Source: Tolypothrix campylonemoides VB511288
GTDB lineage: Bacteria > Cyanobacteriota > Cyanobacteriia > Cyanobacteriales > Nostocaceae
Assembly: GCA_000828075.3 (NCBI GenBank)
Contig: JXCB02000002.1
Span: 542,832-606,831, forward strand
Length of the DNA: 64,000 nucleotides
Direction of reading: 5' to 3'
Below the pieces are notes generated by a model that searched no databases, was not told the DNA's origin, and worked only from the letters and a program-made list of their open reading frames with translations. Both the position numbers and the translations under genes were made by a program. Of this stretch, positions 33,403-42,924 are shown one piece after another (the stretch's first letter is position 1; every line of letters starts with the position of its first letter).

Positions 33403-34182
33403 CTAAAATCCAAATTCATCTTCGGCTTTTGCTTGCGTCAAGCTTTCTCTTAAATTAGCCCAGCTTATATCAGACGCTTCTTGATTGACAAGTAAGCGAC
33501 CTTGCTGTAGAAACAATAGCCGTGTACAAAACTTCTGGGCTAGTTCTAGGTGGTGGTTTACCATAACAACGGTTGTTTGATGAGTTCGAGTCAGCTGGGT
33601 TAAAGTTTCCATAAGATACTCAGCTCTACCTAAATCTAGGGCAGAGGTTGGCTCATCTAACAATAAGATTTTCGGTTGAATCACTAAAGCACGAGCGATC
33701 GCCACAAGCTGTCGCTGTCCAACAGAAAGTTGCACCTCAGTCCGCGCTGACCATTCCTCTGGAATTTGTAACTGTTTTATCCAGTAAGTCACGCGTTCTT
33801 CAATTGTCTGTTTGGGTAAACCACGCAAAACCAGCGGGTATGCCAATGCTCCTTTGACTGTCATTCCCAAAAGCTTGGACTCTTGGGGTACCAATGTCAC
33901 TAAGGAGCGTAGCTGCAATACAGGAATTTGGGAATACTCCTGATTTTCCAGATACATTTTACCGCTCGTTGCTTCACTTAAACGGTTCAGGAGGCGTAAT
34001 AAATGAGTTTTCCCTGCACCGGATGGTCCGACAATGGCAACGCGTTCTCCCTCAAATACATCAAAGGAAATATCCTGTAATATTGGGTGTCCCAGCTGCT
34101 TACCTTTACTCTGGGTTTTCAAGCTGGCAAAAAGGCTGACTTGTTCTAGGCGCAGTTGTGCTTTTAGGGTATGTTTCCCCAT
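33403..34182 (-). CDS. ABC transporter ATP-binding protein
   Basis: 259 residues from the ATG at 34182 (MGKHTLKAQLRLEQVSLF); a frame-open TTG occurs at 34245, 21 codons earlier. Walker A is GPSGAGKTHLLR, the Q-loop is VTLVPQESK, Walker B is ILLLDEPTSALDL, and the signature is LSVGQRQL, with the usual LSGGQ changed to LSVGQ. It resembles single-gene ATPases such as YbbL/FetA-like proteins that act with small permeases, but no permease gene is adjacent. It may power export or be regulatory. The substrate is unknown. Confidence 0.85.
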   Translation of the reverse strand: MGKHTLKAQLRLEQVSLFASLKTQSKGKQLGHPILQDISFDVFEGERVAIVGPSGAGKTHLLRLLNRLSEATSGKMYLENQEYSQIPVLQLRSLVTLVPQESKLLGMTVKGALAYPLVLRGLPKQTIEERVTYWIKQLQIPEEWSARTEVQLSVGQRQLVAIARALVIQPKILLLDEPTSALDLGRAEYLMETLTQLTRTHQTTVVMVNHHLELAQKFCTRLLFLQQGRLLVNQEASDISWANLRESLTQAKAEDEFGF

Positions 34183-34374
34183 CTGCGTGTCTTGTTGACT
34201 CTCCAAAATAAACCTTTGTCTAAATAAATGTCCTTTAAGTTCCAAGCTAATTTAGAAACACACGACTAACGAATGTAGCGGATAGTTTGTCTTTGGGTTT
34301 CACACACATACATCCGTTACATTCGTTATATTCGTTGTACCGTAGGTCATTGGTTGGGTACTTAAGGTGATGCT

Positions 34375-34941
34375 TTAATTTATGTTACCTTGCCCTAACG
34401 CTGTGGCGATCGCCCAACCATCAACCAGTAGCAGCAACAGCGTGAATCCAAGTAAAATTAAATACATCCAAGGTTGCGCTAAAGGATAGACATCTGTCGT
34501 ATCTATTCCTGTCTTTTCTTGCACAAGTTTTACCAAACGGGCAAATCCGGCTACACGCATTGGTAGTAGATAAGCTTTTCCTTCGTTACTTAGAAAGTAG
34601 TAAACGAGTCCTCCTTGACCAGTTGTGCGCGGTTTTAACTGTTTCACTTCAGACCAAGGTAACGACCACCCTTTACGGAAAAAACGCGGTACCCATTTAG
34701 GATAAGTTACCTGAATTTCCTGGTCATCTATAATAACGCGTTCGCTCAACGCTGCATACAGAGCAATAAAACCTATGATAATGCCCACCCACAATAATGC
34801 TGGTGGTACGGGTGCTGCTGTTACCTGGGAAAGAAAAGGCAACGGTGCTGTGAGTGCTATGTATAGACTCAAAAGCGTGATTCTAATTAAAGGAGAGAGG
34901 CGAAATATAGAAGATGAAGTATCGGCTGAGTTGGCTGTCAC
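34375..34941 (-). CDS. Hypothetical membrane protein, PH-like
   Basis: 188 residues from a GTG. Two hydrophobic segments lie near 20-40 and 47-64 (IRITLLSLYIALTAPLPFL, LLWVGIIIGFIALYAAL), with another at 160-180 (WMYLILLGFTLLLLLVDGWAI). The middle is a beta-rich stretch (IIDDQEIQVTYPKWVPRFFRKGWSLPWSEVKQLKPRTTGQGGLVYYFLSNEGKAYLLPMRV) resembling bacterial PH-like/PepSY-like domains. Cyanobacteria-typical hypothetical protein. Function unknown. Confidence 0.75.
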   Translation of the reverse strand: MTANSADTSSSIFRLSPLIRITLLSLYIALTAPLPFLSQVTAAPVPPALLWVGIIIGFIALYAALSERVIIDDQEIQVTYPKWVPRFFRKGWSLPWSEVKQLKPRTTGQGGLVYYFLSNEGKAYLLPMRVAGFARLVKLVQEKTGIDTTDVYPLAQPWMYLILLGFTLLLLLVDGWAIATALGQGNIN

Positions 34942-35092
34942 GGCTCCATCATTATTGTTGTGCTTTAAGTTAATACTAACTGGTAATTATGAAGCCCAAT
35001 TGTCAGTGCTTAATATTATCGTTATTAACAAGGTCGCGCCAATTCCTCCCAGTCCCCAATTTCTAATCCCCTGTCCCCTGTCCCCGTTAATT

Positions 35093-36010
35093 TCAATTGC
35101 TGCTTGACCCAAACCTAGCCAACAACTCCTCACGCGATAATTCTAGTAACAAACGGCTATATTCTTGTGGCGGTAACTGTATTAATGCTTCAATTACTCC
35201 CAAGAGTTGTGCATCCACAGTTCCAAACCGGACTCTAAGCAAGTTTTCCACCACCAAGCGTTGTCCTTCTTGCTGTCCTTCTTGTCGTCCTTCTTGTCGT
35301 CCTTCTTGTAAAGTAGCTTCGCGCCACTCCATATACGCTTGTGACAAGTTCATAATCAACTCCTGATCATCTTCAGTTAAGTTTTCCTGATTGACTACAG
35401 TGATACGCCAACTAGCAAGCAGTTGTTGGACGTTCTGACGTATAGGATTATTTCTAGGAAGTGCTAGTAATTCACTCACGGCTTGGCGCTGGGTTTCTCC
35501 CTTGCCTAAAATCCTGAGTAAAAGAGTCTCCTGTGTTAGAGGTAACTGGTTAATTGCTACTACAGCCGTCCTCAAAGCTTTGGCTAGAAAGTAAATACCA
35601 GGTAGCCAATTCTCTAAATCTAATTTAGCCCCAAAATCATCAAGCAAGTTTTCCGATGCAGAAGTTGTCAAAATCCACAAGCGGGGTAAATCATCTTCTG
35701 GTAAAGAAGTACTCTCTCGCCTTGCTTTGCGCTGCAACTCTCCGTAGAAAGAAAATAATTTAAGGATACAATTGCGTACCTCGGTTTTACTCGGTTGATT
35801 ACGGAAGGGTTCTAACAACGAAACACTCGTCGCAATTCTACCAAGTAACCCCAATTGCAGGTCAACGTTGGGCGACGGTGCGGGAAAAAATAAAATATCG
35901 ACTTGTCGAACTTCGTCAGTGACTTCGCGACTGACTTCAACCTTTCCTAAAGGAGAGAGTAATTCTTCTAGATACTGCTTGGCAAACTGGTCGTGAGGCT
36001 GTCGGGTCAT
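35093..36010 (-). CDS. Rpn/PD-(D/E)XK nuclease-like protein with DUF4351 tail
   Basis: 305 residues. The N-terminus MTRQPHDQFAKQYLEELLSPLGKVEVSREVTDEVRQVDILFFPAP is typical of the Rpn/transposase-like DUF4351 family abundant in cyanobacteria. The nuclease-fold core near residues 25-65 ends in VDILF. A glutamine/glycine run EGRQEGRQEGQQEG (about 235-250) precedes the DUF4351 C-terminal helices (LLRVRFG...LLELSREELLARFG). The family includes recombination-promoting nucleases, but the role in cyanobacteria is not established. The catalytic set is not certain. Confidence 0.8.
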   Translation of the reverse strand: MTRQPHDQFAKQYLEELLSPLGKVEVSREVTDEVRQVDILFFPAPSPNVDLQLGLLGRIATSVSLLEPFRNQPSKTEVRNCILKLFSFYGELQRKARRESTSLPEDDLPRLWILTTSASENLLDDFGAKLDLENWLPGIYFLAKALRTAVVAINQLPLTQETLLLRILGKGETQRQAVSELLALPRNNPIRQNVQQLLASWRITVVNQENLTEDDQELIMNLSQAYMEWREATLQEGRQEGRQEGQQEGQRLVVENLLRVRFGTVDAQLLGVIEALIQLPPQEYSRLLLELSREELLARFGSSSN

Positions 36011-36020
36011 TTGTTACTGA

Positions 36021-36491
36021 TTATGGTAAGTACTTTTGTACCACGCTCCAGCCTGTGAGCGATACCCAGATAAAGCCAAAAAACAGGGCAATATTAGCGC
36101 CAACATGGACACGTCTAGCCCAAGGTCGTCTTTCATTGATAAGCAATGCGCTTCCACCAGACAGCAAAACCAGCACGACTGCTATCAACCCAGCAATTAA
36201 ATGTGACGAGTGTCCCAAAGAACCAAAATGACCGAAAGTGCCAATAATGCCAATCAGGAGGAGCAGCAGCACTAAACTTACCATGCAACTGCCGATTAGA
36301 AAGTGAAGGGAACGTACACTTGTATTTCCCTCCGTAAATGAGGAAATAAAAGAGGGGTGCGGCGATGTTCTGTTACGAAACATCCAAAAGCCTGTAACCG
36401 CCAATAGCAAATAAGCTAACAACGATAACCCCATCGACCATGCTGCTATTTTCCACAGCCAAAGAAAGGAAGGTAGGTTCATAGTAAACAT
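36021..36491 (-). CDS. DUF4079 family membrane protein
   Basis: 156 residues from the ATG at 36491 (MFTMNLPSFLWLWKIAAWSMG), the first start of a hydrophobic protein. The frame opens 66 bp earlier, giving an unlikely basic leader. Four membrane helices are evident (IAAWSMGLSLLAYLLLAVTGFWMF, SLHFLIGSCMVSLVLLLLLIGII, SHLIAGLIAVVLVLLSGGSALL, VHVGANIALFFGFIWVSLTGW). The His-containing loops HFLIG and HLIAG are characteristic of this four-helix family, which recalls haem-binding membrane proteins. Function unknown. Confidence 0.75.
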   Translation of the reverse strand: MFTMNLPSFLWLWKIAAWSMGLSLLAYLLLAVTGFWMFRNRTSPHPSFISSFTEGNTSVRSLHFLIGSCMVSLVLLLLLIGIIGTFGHFGSLGHSSHLIAGLIAVVLVLLSGGSALLINERRPWARRVHVGANIALFFGFIWVSLTGWSVVQKYLP

Positions 36492-36726
36492 TGTAGATGG
36501 GGAAGTGGAGTGATGAAAAAATTTAATGTCAAGACGTGACATGGTACGTCTGGACAACTCATAACTACTCCCTTCGCGCCAGAAGAATACCTATTTTTTA
36601 ACCGCAGAGGCGCAGAGGACACAGAGAGAGGAGTGAATTATTATAGGTAATCTTAGACCGGGAAGGGAGTAAACAAAAGAGGGCTGCTGAGTTCAGCAAC
36701 CCTCTTATTAAGGAAAATTGTTTTTT

Positions 36727-37122
36727 TTAATCAATGTATACTAAACCAGCGACTTGCAAAGGTTTTTTGGTATCTCCGGTTTTTGTATTAATCGTCTGCA
36801 CAATTGGTTTTTTATTGATAGGGTCTATTGCTGGTTGTGAGTCTGTATGAAACTCATAATTGCTAGGTTCGCTGATTGCGAGGCGATCGCACGGAATATT
36901 ATCCGATAAAATTGCACTTGCCATCATCCCCGTATGAATCTCAAGTTGAGCTTCTTTTGGAGCTTCAAACACTAACCTTTGTCCAGGAAAAACAACCCGT
37001 TCAAAGTACCAGTTGGGAATATTTGAGATGCGAGCCACCTGTATTTTGCTTGTGGCATTCACGTAGCAGCAGAAAATTTTACCTGATTGCTCAGGAGGTA
37101 GAGGATCTAATATTTGAGCCAT
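36727..37122 (-). CDS. DUF1830 family protein
   Basis: 131 residues. The N-terminal ~85 residues are a recognised cyanobacterial domain: DPLPPEQSGKIFCCYVNATSKIQVARISNIPNWYFERVVFPGQRLVFEAPKEAQLEIHTG. The C-terminal ~45 residues are polar and probably disordered (TDSQPAIDPINKKPIVQTINTKTG). It is a small beta-rich soluble protein found only in cyanobacteria and plant plastids. No function known to me. A promoter would lie in the 37123-37661 gap. Confidence 0.85.
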   Translation of the reverse strand: MAQILDPLPPEQSGKIFCCYVNATSKIQVARISNIPNWYFERVVFPGQRLVFEAPKEAQLEIHTGMMASAILSDNIPCDRLAISEPSNYEFHTDSQPAIDPINKKPIVQTINTKTGDTKKPLQVAGLVYID

Positions 37123-37661
37123 AACTGCTGAAGAGCTTTACGCCACTATCTTATCTTACACTTGTCAAGCTAGCACCGGCTGATCCCCAGTTGCTGTAAC
37201 CCCGACTACCAAGTGAGCTTTTCTATTATTATTTCTATCTTAAGATTCGCGGATCTATGAAAAATTTGTGAAAATTTATGCCTTTTCTGCAATTGTACAT
37301 TATGCTCCCACACACATAATGTTCTCTGGTTCACAAAAAATCAGAAACGGCGAAATTTAGTTGTCAATCCTCATGCCTGTACCCCACAACCAAGATATGT
37401 AGATTACCGCTTGGCAAACAGAGTTGTTGTTATTGTAAAGCTATCTATAGAAAAATCTTTATAATTTAATAATATCTTTCTTCAGAGAGTATGTATTTGA
37501 TCGGCTCAGTGAATTTAACTATTTCTACTGAATATCAACAAAAAGGACAGACTAATCAATAATCTGCTTAAATGTCAAGTAATATTAAGATATAGGACAA
37601 AAATTAATCTCAACACTTCTTTTAAAAGCTATTAATCTCACTTTCCCTTGAAAACAGCAAG
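37123..37661. other. AT-rich divergent intergenic region
   Basis: 539 bp between the DUF1830 gene (minus) and the radical SAM gene (plus). No gene or known regulatory RNA recognised. Long AT stretches with TATCTTTC and TATTAAG near 37470-37590 could hold the radical SAM gene's promoter. Confidence 0.5.
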
Positions 37662-39254
37662 ATGCAAGTTAAAAGACCTGTAATGGACAACCGAATTCTC
37701 TATGTTCGCCTTCCTTGTAACCCGATCTTTCCAATTGGGGTAGTTTATCTTGCAGATCACGTCCACAAGCAGTTCAATAGCATAGAACAGCGCATTTTTG
37801 ATTTGGGAACAGTGCCACCTTTAGATTATGCTGCTGCCTTGGTTCGCTGTATCGATGAATTCAAGCCCACACTACTCGTGTATTCGTGGCGTGATATTCA
37901 AATTTATGCTCCAGTGGGTGGACGTGGTGGTAACCCGTTACAGTATTCCTTCGAGTTTTTCTACTCGCGCAATCCATTACTCAAGATAAAAGGGGCTATT
38001 GGTTTGTTGCGGATTGCGTCGGGATACTACGGTGAGTTGTGGCGGAATTTGAGCTTAGTGAAACGGGGTATTAAACGCGCTAAACGTTATAACCCCGATG
38101 CTCGGGTCATTGTCGGTGGTGGTGCTGTCAGCGTCTTTTACGAGCAAGTCGGTAAAAGCTTACCCAAGGGAACGATTGTTTCCGTGGGAGAAGGCGAAAC
38201 CTTGCTGACAAAACTTTTAAGCGCTCAAGAATTTCGCGATGAAAGGTGTTATGTCGTAGGAGAAGAAAAACCACGCGATCGCCTAATTCACGAACAACCC
38301 ACTCCCCTAGAAAAATCCGCTTGCAACTACAACTATATCGAAACCATCTGGCCGGAATTTAACTATTACCTGCAAGAGCAAGACTTTTACATCGGTGTAC
38401 AAACTAAGCGTGGTTGTCCCCACAACTGCTGTTATTGCGTCTACACCGTTGTTGAAGGCAAACAAGTACGCATTAACCCCGCCGATGAAGTTGTTGCTGA
38501 GATGCGGCAATTGTACGATCGCGGTATTCGCAACTTCTGGTTTACCGACGCCCAATTTATCCCAGCGCGAAAATTTATGAGCGATGCTGTGGAACTCTTA
38601 CAGAAAATCGTTGATTCTGGAATGACGGATATCCACTGGGCAGCATACATCAGAGCCGACAACTTAACACCAGAGTTGTGTGACTTGATGGCGAAAACCG
38701 GGATGAACTACTTTGAAATTGGTATTACCAGTGGTTCTCAAGAACTCGTGCGGAAAATGCGCATGGGTTACAACCTGCGAACAGTCTTGCAAAACTGCCG
38801 TGATTTGAAAGCTGCTGGGTTCAACGACTTAGTTTCCGTCAATTACTCATTTAACGTCATTGACGAACGTCCCGAAACCATCCGCCAAACCATCGCTTAC
38901 CACCGTGAACTCGAACGCATCTTTGGTGCGGATAAAGTGGAACCTGCAATTTTCTTCATCGGTTTGCAACCCCATACCCACCTCGAAGAATATGCCTTCA
39001 AAGAAAATATTCTTAAACCAGGGTATGATCCGATGAACATTACACCTTGGACTGTCCAGAAAATGCTCTGGAACCCGGAACCCCTTGGTTCATTCTTTGG
39101 GCAAGTCTGTTTACAAGCTTGGCGACAAAACCCTAACGATTTCGGACGCGAAGTCATGAAAATATTAGAAGAAAAACTGGGTTGTGCCGATTTAGAAGAA
39201 GCACTTTCGGCACCCGTTGAGACGAAAGAAAAACAACTCGTCAGCGTATCATAG
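37662..39254 (+). CDS. B12-binding-domain radical SAM protein
   Basis: 530 residues. An N-terminal B12-binding-like alpha/beta region (NRILYVRLPCNPIFPIGVVYLADHV ... VIVGGGAV) is followed by the radical SAM core with the cluster motif RGCPHNCCYCVYT near residue 250. SAM-binding elements follow (NFWFTDAQF, SGMTDIHWAAYIRADNLTPEL, YFEIGITSGSQELVRKMRMGY). Cyanobacterial homologues are linked to photosystem II and high-light acclimation, from memory. It probably carries a [4Fe-4S] cluster. The DICT/HD-GYP-like gene follows 87 bp later on the same strand. The substrate is unknown. Confidence 0.85.
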   Translation: MQVKRPVMDNRILYVRLPCNPIFPIGVVYLADHVHKQFNSIEQRIFDLGTVPPLDYAAALVRCIDEFKPTLLVYSWRDIQIYAPVGGRGGNPLQYSFEFFYSRNPLLKIKGAIGLLRIASGYYGELWRNLSLVKRGIKRAKRYNPDARVIVGGGAVSVFYEQVGKSLPKGTIVSVGEGETLLTKLLSAQEFRDERCYVVGEEKPRDRLIHEQPTPLEKSACNYNYIETIWPEFNYYLQEQDFYIGVQTKRGCPHNCCYCVYTVVEGKQVRINPADEVVAEMRQLYDRGIRNFWFTDAQFIPARKFMSDAVELLQKIVDSGMTDIHWAAYIRADNLTPELCDLMAKTGMNYFEIGITSGSQELVRKMRMGYNLRTVLQNCRDLKAAGFNDLVSVNYSFNVIDERPETIRQTIAYHRELERIFGADKVEPAIFFIGLQPHTHLEEYAFKENILKPGYDPMNITPWTVQKMLWNPEPLGSFFGQVCLQAWRQNPNDFGREVMKILEEKLGCADLEEALSAPVETKEKQLVSVS

Positions 39255-39340
39255 AAGACACGGGGAGATGAGGGAGATAAGGGAGTCCACCTTCTCCTTA
39301 TCCTCCTCTGCGCCCTCTGCGGTTCATTTAATCAAATCTC

Positions 39341-40738
39341 ATGTTAGAAGGCTCAATTTTACAAAAACTAGAAACAGCCCATCGCCATAGTAAAAGACCA
39401 ATTCAATACGGCGTTTACTATAAAAACACTCTGGTTTCCCTGTGCCATGCCCTGGAAGACCATATATTAAAAGACGAAGGTACACCCTTAGTCATCACAG
39501 CCTTCCAACGAGGAAAGTGGTATCTGCAAGAAGCTGAAAGATACGCAGATATCGCCAAAAAAGCCAGCCAAGTTGCTATAATGGCAGCCCCAGATACAAG
39601 CTTTGCCGAACATTCTACAAGCCAGTTGCCCAATGTGAACCTAGTCGCCATACATCCAGGCGATCCAGTAGCGCAGGAGTGGCATTTGATTATCCTATCA
39701 CACAAATACACAGCAATGGTAATTTGTCAAGAATTATCAGAAGCTGATTATGGTTCCAGCGGATTACCTGCATCCGATGTAGAGCGAAAATTCTACGGTT
39801 TATGGACATTTGAGCCGGAGTTAGTCCAAGAAACAGCAGAATTAGCAATTTCCCACATCGAAAGCTACAACCCAGAACTGGCAAAAGAACTTAAGGCACA
39901 CAAAGACACAATCCAGCCACGGCTTGCCACATCGGAAGACTTGAGTGCAGTGGTTTCCCTGGTAGTAGATTACCTTCAAACGGGGCAAGTGAATATATCT
40001 GTCCCCACAGCAACTCGCCACCAAGCACTGGATCGGAATTTGGTTTCCAACGAAATCCAAGCATTTTTACGGATGGCGCAAATGATAGATGCTGCCGATA
40101 TTACCAATCCAATGGCAGCAGCGGAAGTAGTAGCATTGGCAGAAACAATGGGGCAACTTTTGGATCTTCCCGCGTGGCAAACGAAACGTCTACGGCTTGC
40201 AGGGTTGCTGCAACGTATAGATCCATTGCAAAGAACCGAAAGCGTTCTTTCTCCTGGTAGTTCCACCCGCTACCAAGAAGATGCACCCTGTTGTCCCTTG
40301 ACTTGTCCGTTAGTACCAGGAGCCCAGGTACTGCGAACAATGCCACGGCTGCGGGCGATCGCACAAATTCTTACACATCAAAGCGAGTGGTGGGATGGTA
40401 CAGGGGAACCAGCGGGGTTAGCTGGAGATGAAATTCCCTTAGAGTCAAGAATTCTCGCATTAGTAGCAGACTTCCAGTGGCGCGTTAATCAGAAAAAAAC
40501 CTCTCACTTAAGTCCCGAGGAAATATTTACTCAAGCTTTAGAAGAGTGCAAACAATTACAATCGTACCGCTTTGACCCCAAACTTGTAGATACCCTAACT
40601 TTATTAGTTATGGGTTTACAACAGGGACTCGACTTACCCTTGATGACACCCAAAGTGAGTACTGGTATGTGGCTACTTAATAGTAGGCTAGATAGCGAAA
40701 CTAAGAGTGGAGAGATTAGGAGCAGTTACAGCAAATAA
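39341..40738 (+). CDS. DICT domain protein with degenerate HD-GYP-like C-terminus
   Basis: 465 residues. The N-terminal ~210 residues match the DICT sensory domain (RPIQYGVYYKNTLVSLCHALEDHIL, VITAFQRGKWYLQEAERYADIA, FYGLWTFEPELVQETAELA), a regulator domain of cyanobacteria and actinobacteria. Around 340-400 it contains LTHQSEWWDGTGEPAGLAGDEIPLESRILALVADFQW, clearly derived from HD-GYP domains but with the GYP reading GEP, and the upstream HD pair not visible. Cyclic di-GMP hydrolysis is therefore unlikely, and binding or regulation is more plausible. It is co-directional with the radical SAM gene. Function otherwise unknown. Confidence 0.8.
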   Translation: MLEGSILQKLETAHRHSKRPIQYGVYYKNTLVSLCHALEDHILKDEGTPLVITAFQRGKWYLQEAERYADIAKKASQVAIMAAPDTSFAEHSTSQLPNVNLVAIHPGDPVAQEWHLIILSHKYTAMVICQELSEADYGSSGLPASDVERKFYGLWTFEPELVQETAELAISHIESYNPELAKELKAHKDTIQPRLATSEDLSAVVSLVVDYLQTGQVNISVPTATRHQALDRNLVSNEIQAFLRMAQMIDAADITNPMAAAEVVALAETMGQLLDLPAWQTKRLRLAGLLQRIDPLQRTESVLSPGSSTRYQEDAPCCPLTCPLVPGAQVLRTMPRLRAIAQILTHQSEWWDGTGEPAGLAGDEIPLESRILALVADFQWRVNQKKTSHLSPEEIFTQALEECKQLQSYRFDPKLVDTLTLLVMGLQQGLDLPLMTPKVSTGMWLLNSRLDSETKSGEIRSSYSK

Positions 40739-40824
40739 TAATCAAAGCGCAAAGACGCTAAAAAACTCTTTGCGCTTTTGCTTCTTTGCGCGAAATTTAA
40801 TTATCTTGACAGTGCAAAATTTCT

Positions 40825-41463
40825 ATGAATATTGAAGAAATTCGCTCAGGAAAACTCAAACACTTGCCAGGAATAGATTTAGAAGACGAAGATTTATCAA
40901 ATACTGACTTAAATCGCGTCAATCTTGCTGGCGCTCACCTTGTTGGTACAACTTTTACAGGTTCCAAACTCGAAGGTGGACATTTAGAAGGTGCCAATTT
41001 GATGGGAGCCAACCTCGTAGAAACCGACTTACGAGCAAACCTAATGGGAGCAAATTTGATGCAAGCAGATTTGACAGGTGCTGACTTGCGGGGTAGCAAT
41101 TTACGTGGTGCTAACTTAATGGGAGCAAGACTCAGTGAAGTGTCGTTTGTTGGTGCTTTCTTGAGCGGTGCTAATTTAATGAATGTCAACTTGCAGGGTG
41201 TTGACTTTCGAGGTACTGACTTGCGAGGCGCGAACTTGACTGGGGCTAATCTCAAAGGTGCAGATTTGAGTCGTGCAGATTTGCAAGGGGCGTTGTTAAG
41301 TGAGGCGAATTTAGAAGAAGCCGACTTGCGGGGGGCGAATCTTGCCGGTGCAAATTTGACGGGTGCGAACTTACTGTGTGCTGAATTAGACGGTGCTAAT
41401 TTAAATGGAGTGAATTTGGAGCGCGCATGCGTGGTGGGAACAGTGTTGGAAATGGCTTCGTGA
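40825..41463 (+). CDS. Pentapeptide-repeat protein
   Basis: 212 residues. After an N-terminal segment (MNIEEIRSGKLKHLPGIDLED), about 34 pentapeptide units of form A(D/N)LxG run to near the end (GANLMGANLVETDLRANLMGANL...). They would fold as a right-handed beta-helix. Such proteins are very common in cyanobacteria; some mimic DNA, most have no known partner. The C-terminus CVVGTVLEMAS breaks the pattern. The opposite-strand open frame over this gene is a by-product of the repeats. Confidence 0.92.
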   Translation: MNIEEIRSGKLKHLPGIDLEDEDLSNTDLNRVNLAGAHLVGTTFTGSKLEGGHLEGANLMGANLVETDLRANLMGANLMQADLTGADLRGSNLRGANLMGARLSEVSFVGAFLSGANLMNVNLQGVDFRGTDLRGANLTGANLKGADLSRADLQGALLSEANLEEADLRGANLAGANLTGANLLCAELDGANLNGVNLERACVVGTVLEMAS

Positions 41464-41531
41464 GAAGTGGGAAAAGCAAAAGAAGCTTTTTCCACTGTTA
41501 AAATTTTTGCAGGTGAAGCAGGGAAAAAGTT

Positions 41532-41762
41532 GTGAGTTTACAGGAAGTTCTCAACCAAGCATTGCAGCTTTCAACGGTGGACAAAGTCCGTTTGATTCAG
41601 CAAATTGCTCCTGAAATAGAACGCGAGTTAATCGACAACCCGCCTACCCCCCGTAAATCATTATGGGGTTTGTGTGCTGATTTGGGACAAGCACCAACGG
41701 CAGATGAAATTGATGCAGCCCGCAGTGAGGAGTGGGCTAACTTCCCACGCGAGGACATTTAA
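41532..41762 (+). CDS. Small antitoxin-like hypothetical protein
   Basis: 76 residues from a GTG preceded by AAAAAG. MSLQEVLNQALQLSTVDKVRLIQQIAPEIERELI followed by a Pro-rich linker and a C-terminal DEIDAARSEEWANF. The helix followed by the charged DEI...EEW tail is the form of small antitoxins of toxin-antitoxin pairs (RHH/Phd-like tails), but no toxin gene is adjacent. It may be an orphan. The assignment is tentative. Confidence 0.65.
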   Translation: MSLQEVLNQALQLSTVDKVRLIQQIAPEIERELIDNPPTPRKSLWGLCADLGQAPTADEIDAARSEEWANFPREDI

Positions 41763-41792
41763 TGCTGCGTGCTGTATTTTAATTGTTAATTA

Positions 41793-42620
41793 TTAATTTT
41801 TAACGGCTCTTCCCTTCATCCACAATGCCAGCACACTTAAAAAGACCAAACCCATCACCCCAGCTAGGGGATTTTTATTGACACCAGTCACCCAATCTGG
41901 AACCTGACCAGTATATCTAATCAATTCTCCAACATTAATAATATAGTATCCCCAGACTAAACCGCCGTGCAGACCAATTGGTAAGCCGAGGCGTCCCCTA
42001 CAACTGCGCTTTCCCCATACCTGCGTTAACCCCAATATGACTAAAGCTGGAAATTGCGGGAGTGTATGAATAATTGCCTCTACCGGCTTAATAAAGTGTA
42101 ATACAGCAAAAGCGATCGCATCAACCCACAAGGCTACACTTTTGCTATAATCTCGTTGCAACTCATCCAACAACCAACCTCGGAATAATAATTCCTCGGC
42201 AAACCCAACGCCCAAACCAACAATTAAACTCTCTAAAATCAGCTTGAGAAAAAAAACTTTGGGTTGTTGCCACATTAGCCAACCCAAGCTACCTTGTAAC
42301 CCAAACAAAATTAGAATACTAATAACCCCAATAGCCAAACCGCGTAGCAGTTCTACGCCGTTAAGTCGGGTCATTTCTAAACCATAATGCCGTAGCAACT
42401 GAGGTTGATTGTAGACACACTTGCCCCACAGTCTGAGTAGAATGATAAACTCCCCATACAACAGCACCATTGTCAATATACTGACTAAATTGGTGTCATG
42501 TACGAGTAAGTAAATCGGTGCAGCCAAGGGCAACCAGAGTACCAACAAACTCAGTATAAATACACCCAACCTCATAGGGGCAGGGTACTGGGACAAACGA
42601 AGGAGATTTGTTTTGAACAA
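41793..42620 (-). CDS. CPBP family intramembrane glutamic protease
   Basis: 275 residues with about eight membrane segments. The catalytic motif EELLFRGWLL appears in GFAEELLFRGW, with the following FAVLHFIKP providing the third conserved His region, as in CAAX/CPBP/Abi enzymes. These cleave substrates in the membrane or confer bacteriocin immunity. The start is a TTG (MFKTNLLRLSQYP); an ATG at 42572 is an alternative. Encoded alone and downstream of clpS on the same strand by 22 bp, so possibly co-transcribed. Confidence 0.85.
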   Translation of the reverse strand: MFKTNLLRLSQYPAPMRLGVFILSLLVLWLPLAAPIYLLVHDTNLVSILTMVLLYGEFIILLRLWGKCVYNQPQLLRHYGLEMTRLNGVELLRGLAIGVISILILFGLQGSLGWLMWQQPKVFFLKLILESLIVGLGVGFAEELLFRGWLLDELQRDYSKSVALWVDAIAFAVLHFIKPVEAIIHTLPQFPALVILGLTQVWGKRSCRGRLGLPIGLHGGLVWGYYIINVGELIRYTGQVPDWVTGVNKNPLAGVMGLVFLSVLALWMKGRAVKN

Positions 42621-42642
42621 CCTATCTATTGCCTATAACCTT

Positions 42643-42924
42643 TTATTCTTCAGGTTCAATTGTGCTACTCAAACCATGATTTTTCAAGGTTTCGCAATAG
42701 AACTCGGCGTGTTCTTGAGCGCAAGTAATGACTAGGGCTAGCCCGTTGGTATGGGCTTCCATCATGATACTGACAGCCTGAGGTTGAGTGAGGTTCGGTA
42801 CTGTGGTTAGTAGAACCTGCACCACATACTCCATAGGGTTGTAGTCGTCATTATGGAGCAAAACGCGATACCGAGGCGCTAGCTTGCGGGATGTTGAACG
42901 CTTCTCTATGGTTTCGACAGACAC
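42643..42924 (-). CDS. clpS: ATP-dependent Clp protease adaptor ClpS
   Basis: 93 residues. The family core is RYRVLLHNDDYNPMEYVVQVLLTTVPNLTQPQAVSIMMEAHTNGLALVITCAQEHAEFYCETLKNHGL. The acidic N-end-rule pocket with the HNDDYN motif is present. ClpS delivers N-degron substrates to ClpAP/ClpCP. The start is a GTG. Cyanobacteria often have two ClpS forms. The short N-terminal extension (MSVETIEKRSTSRKLAP) suits ClpS1 type. Confidence 0.93.
   Translation of the reverse strand: MSVETIEKRSTSRKLAPRYRVLLHNDDYNPMEYVVQVLLTTVPNLTQPQAVSIMMEAHTNGLALVITCAQEHAEFYCETLKNHGLSSTIEPEE

Noticed and set aside
40935-41495. Minus-strand open frame over the pentapeptide gene
   Set aside because: An antisense shadow of repeated codons, rich in lysine and alanine from GC-skewed repeat DNA.
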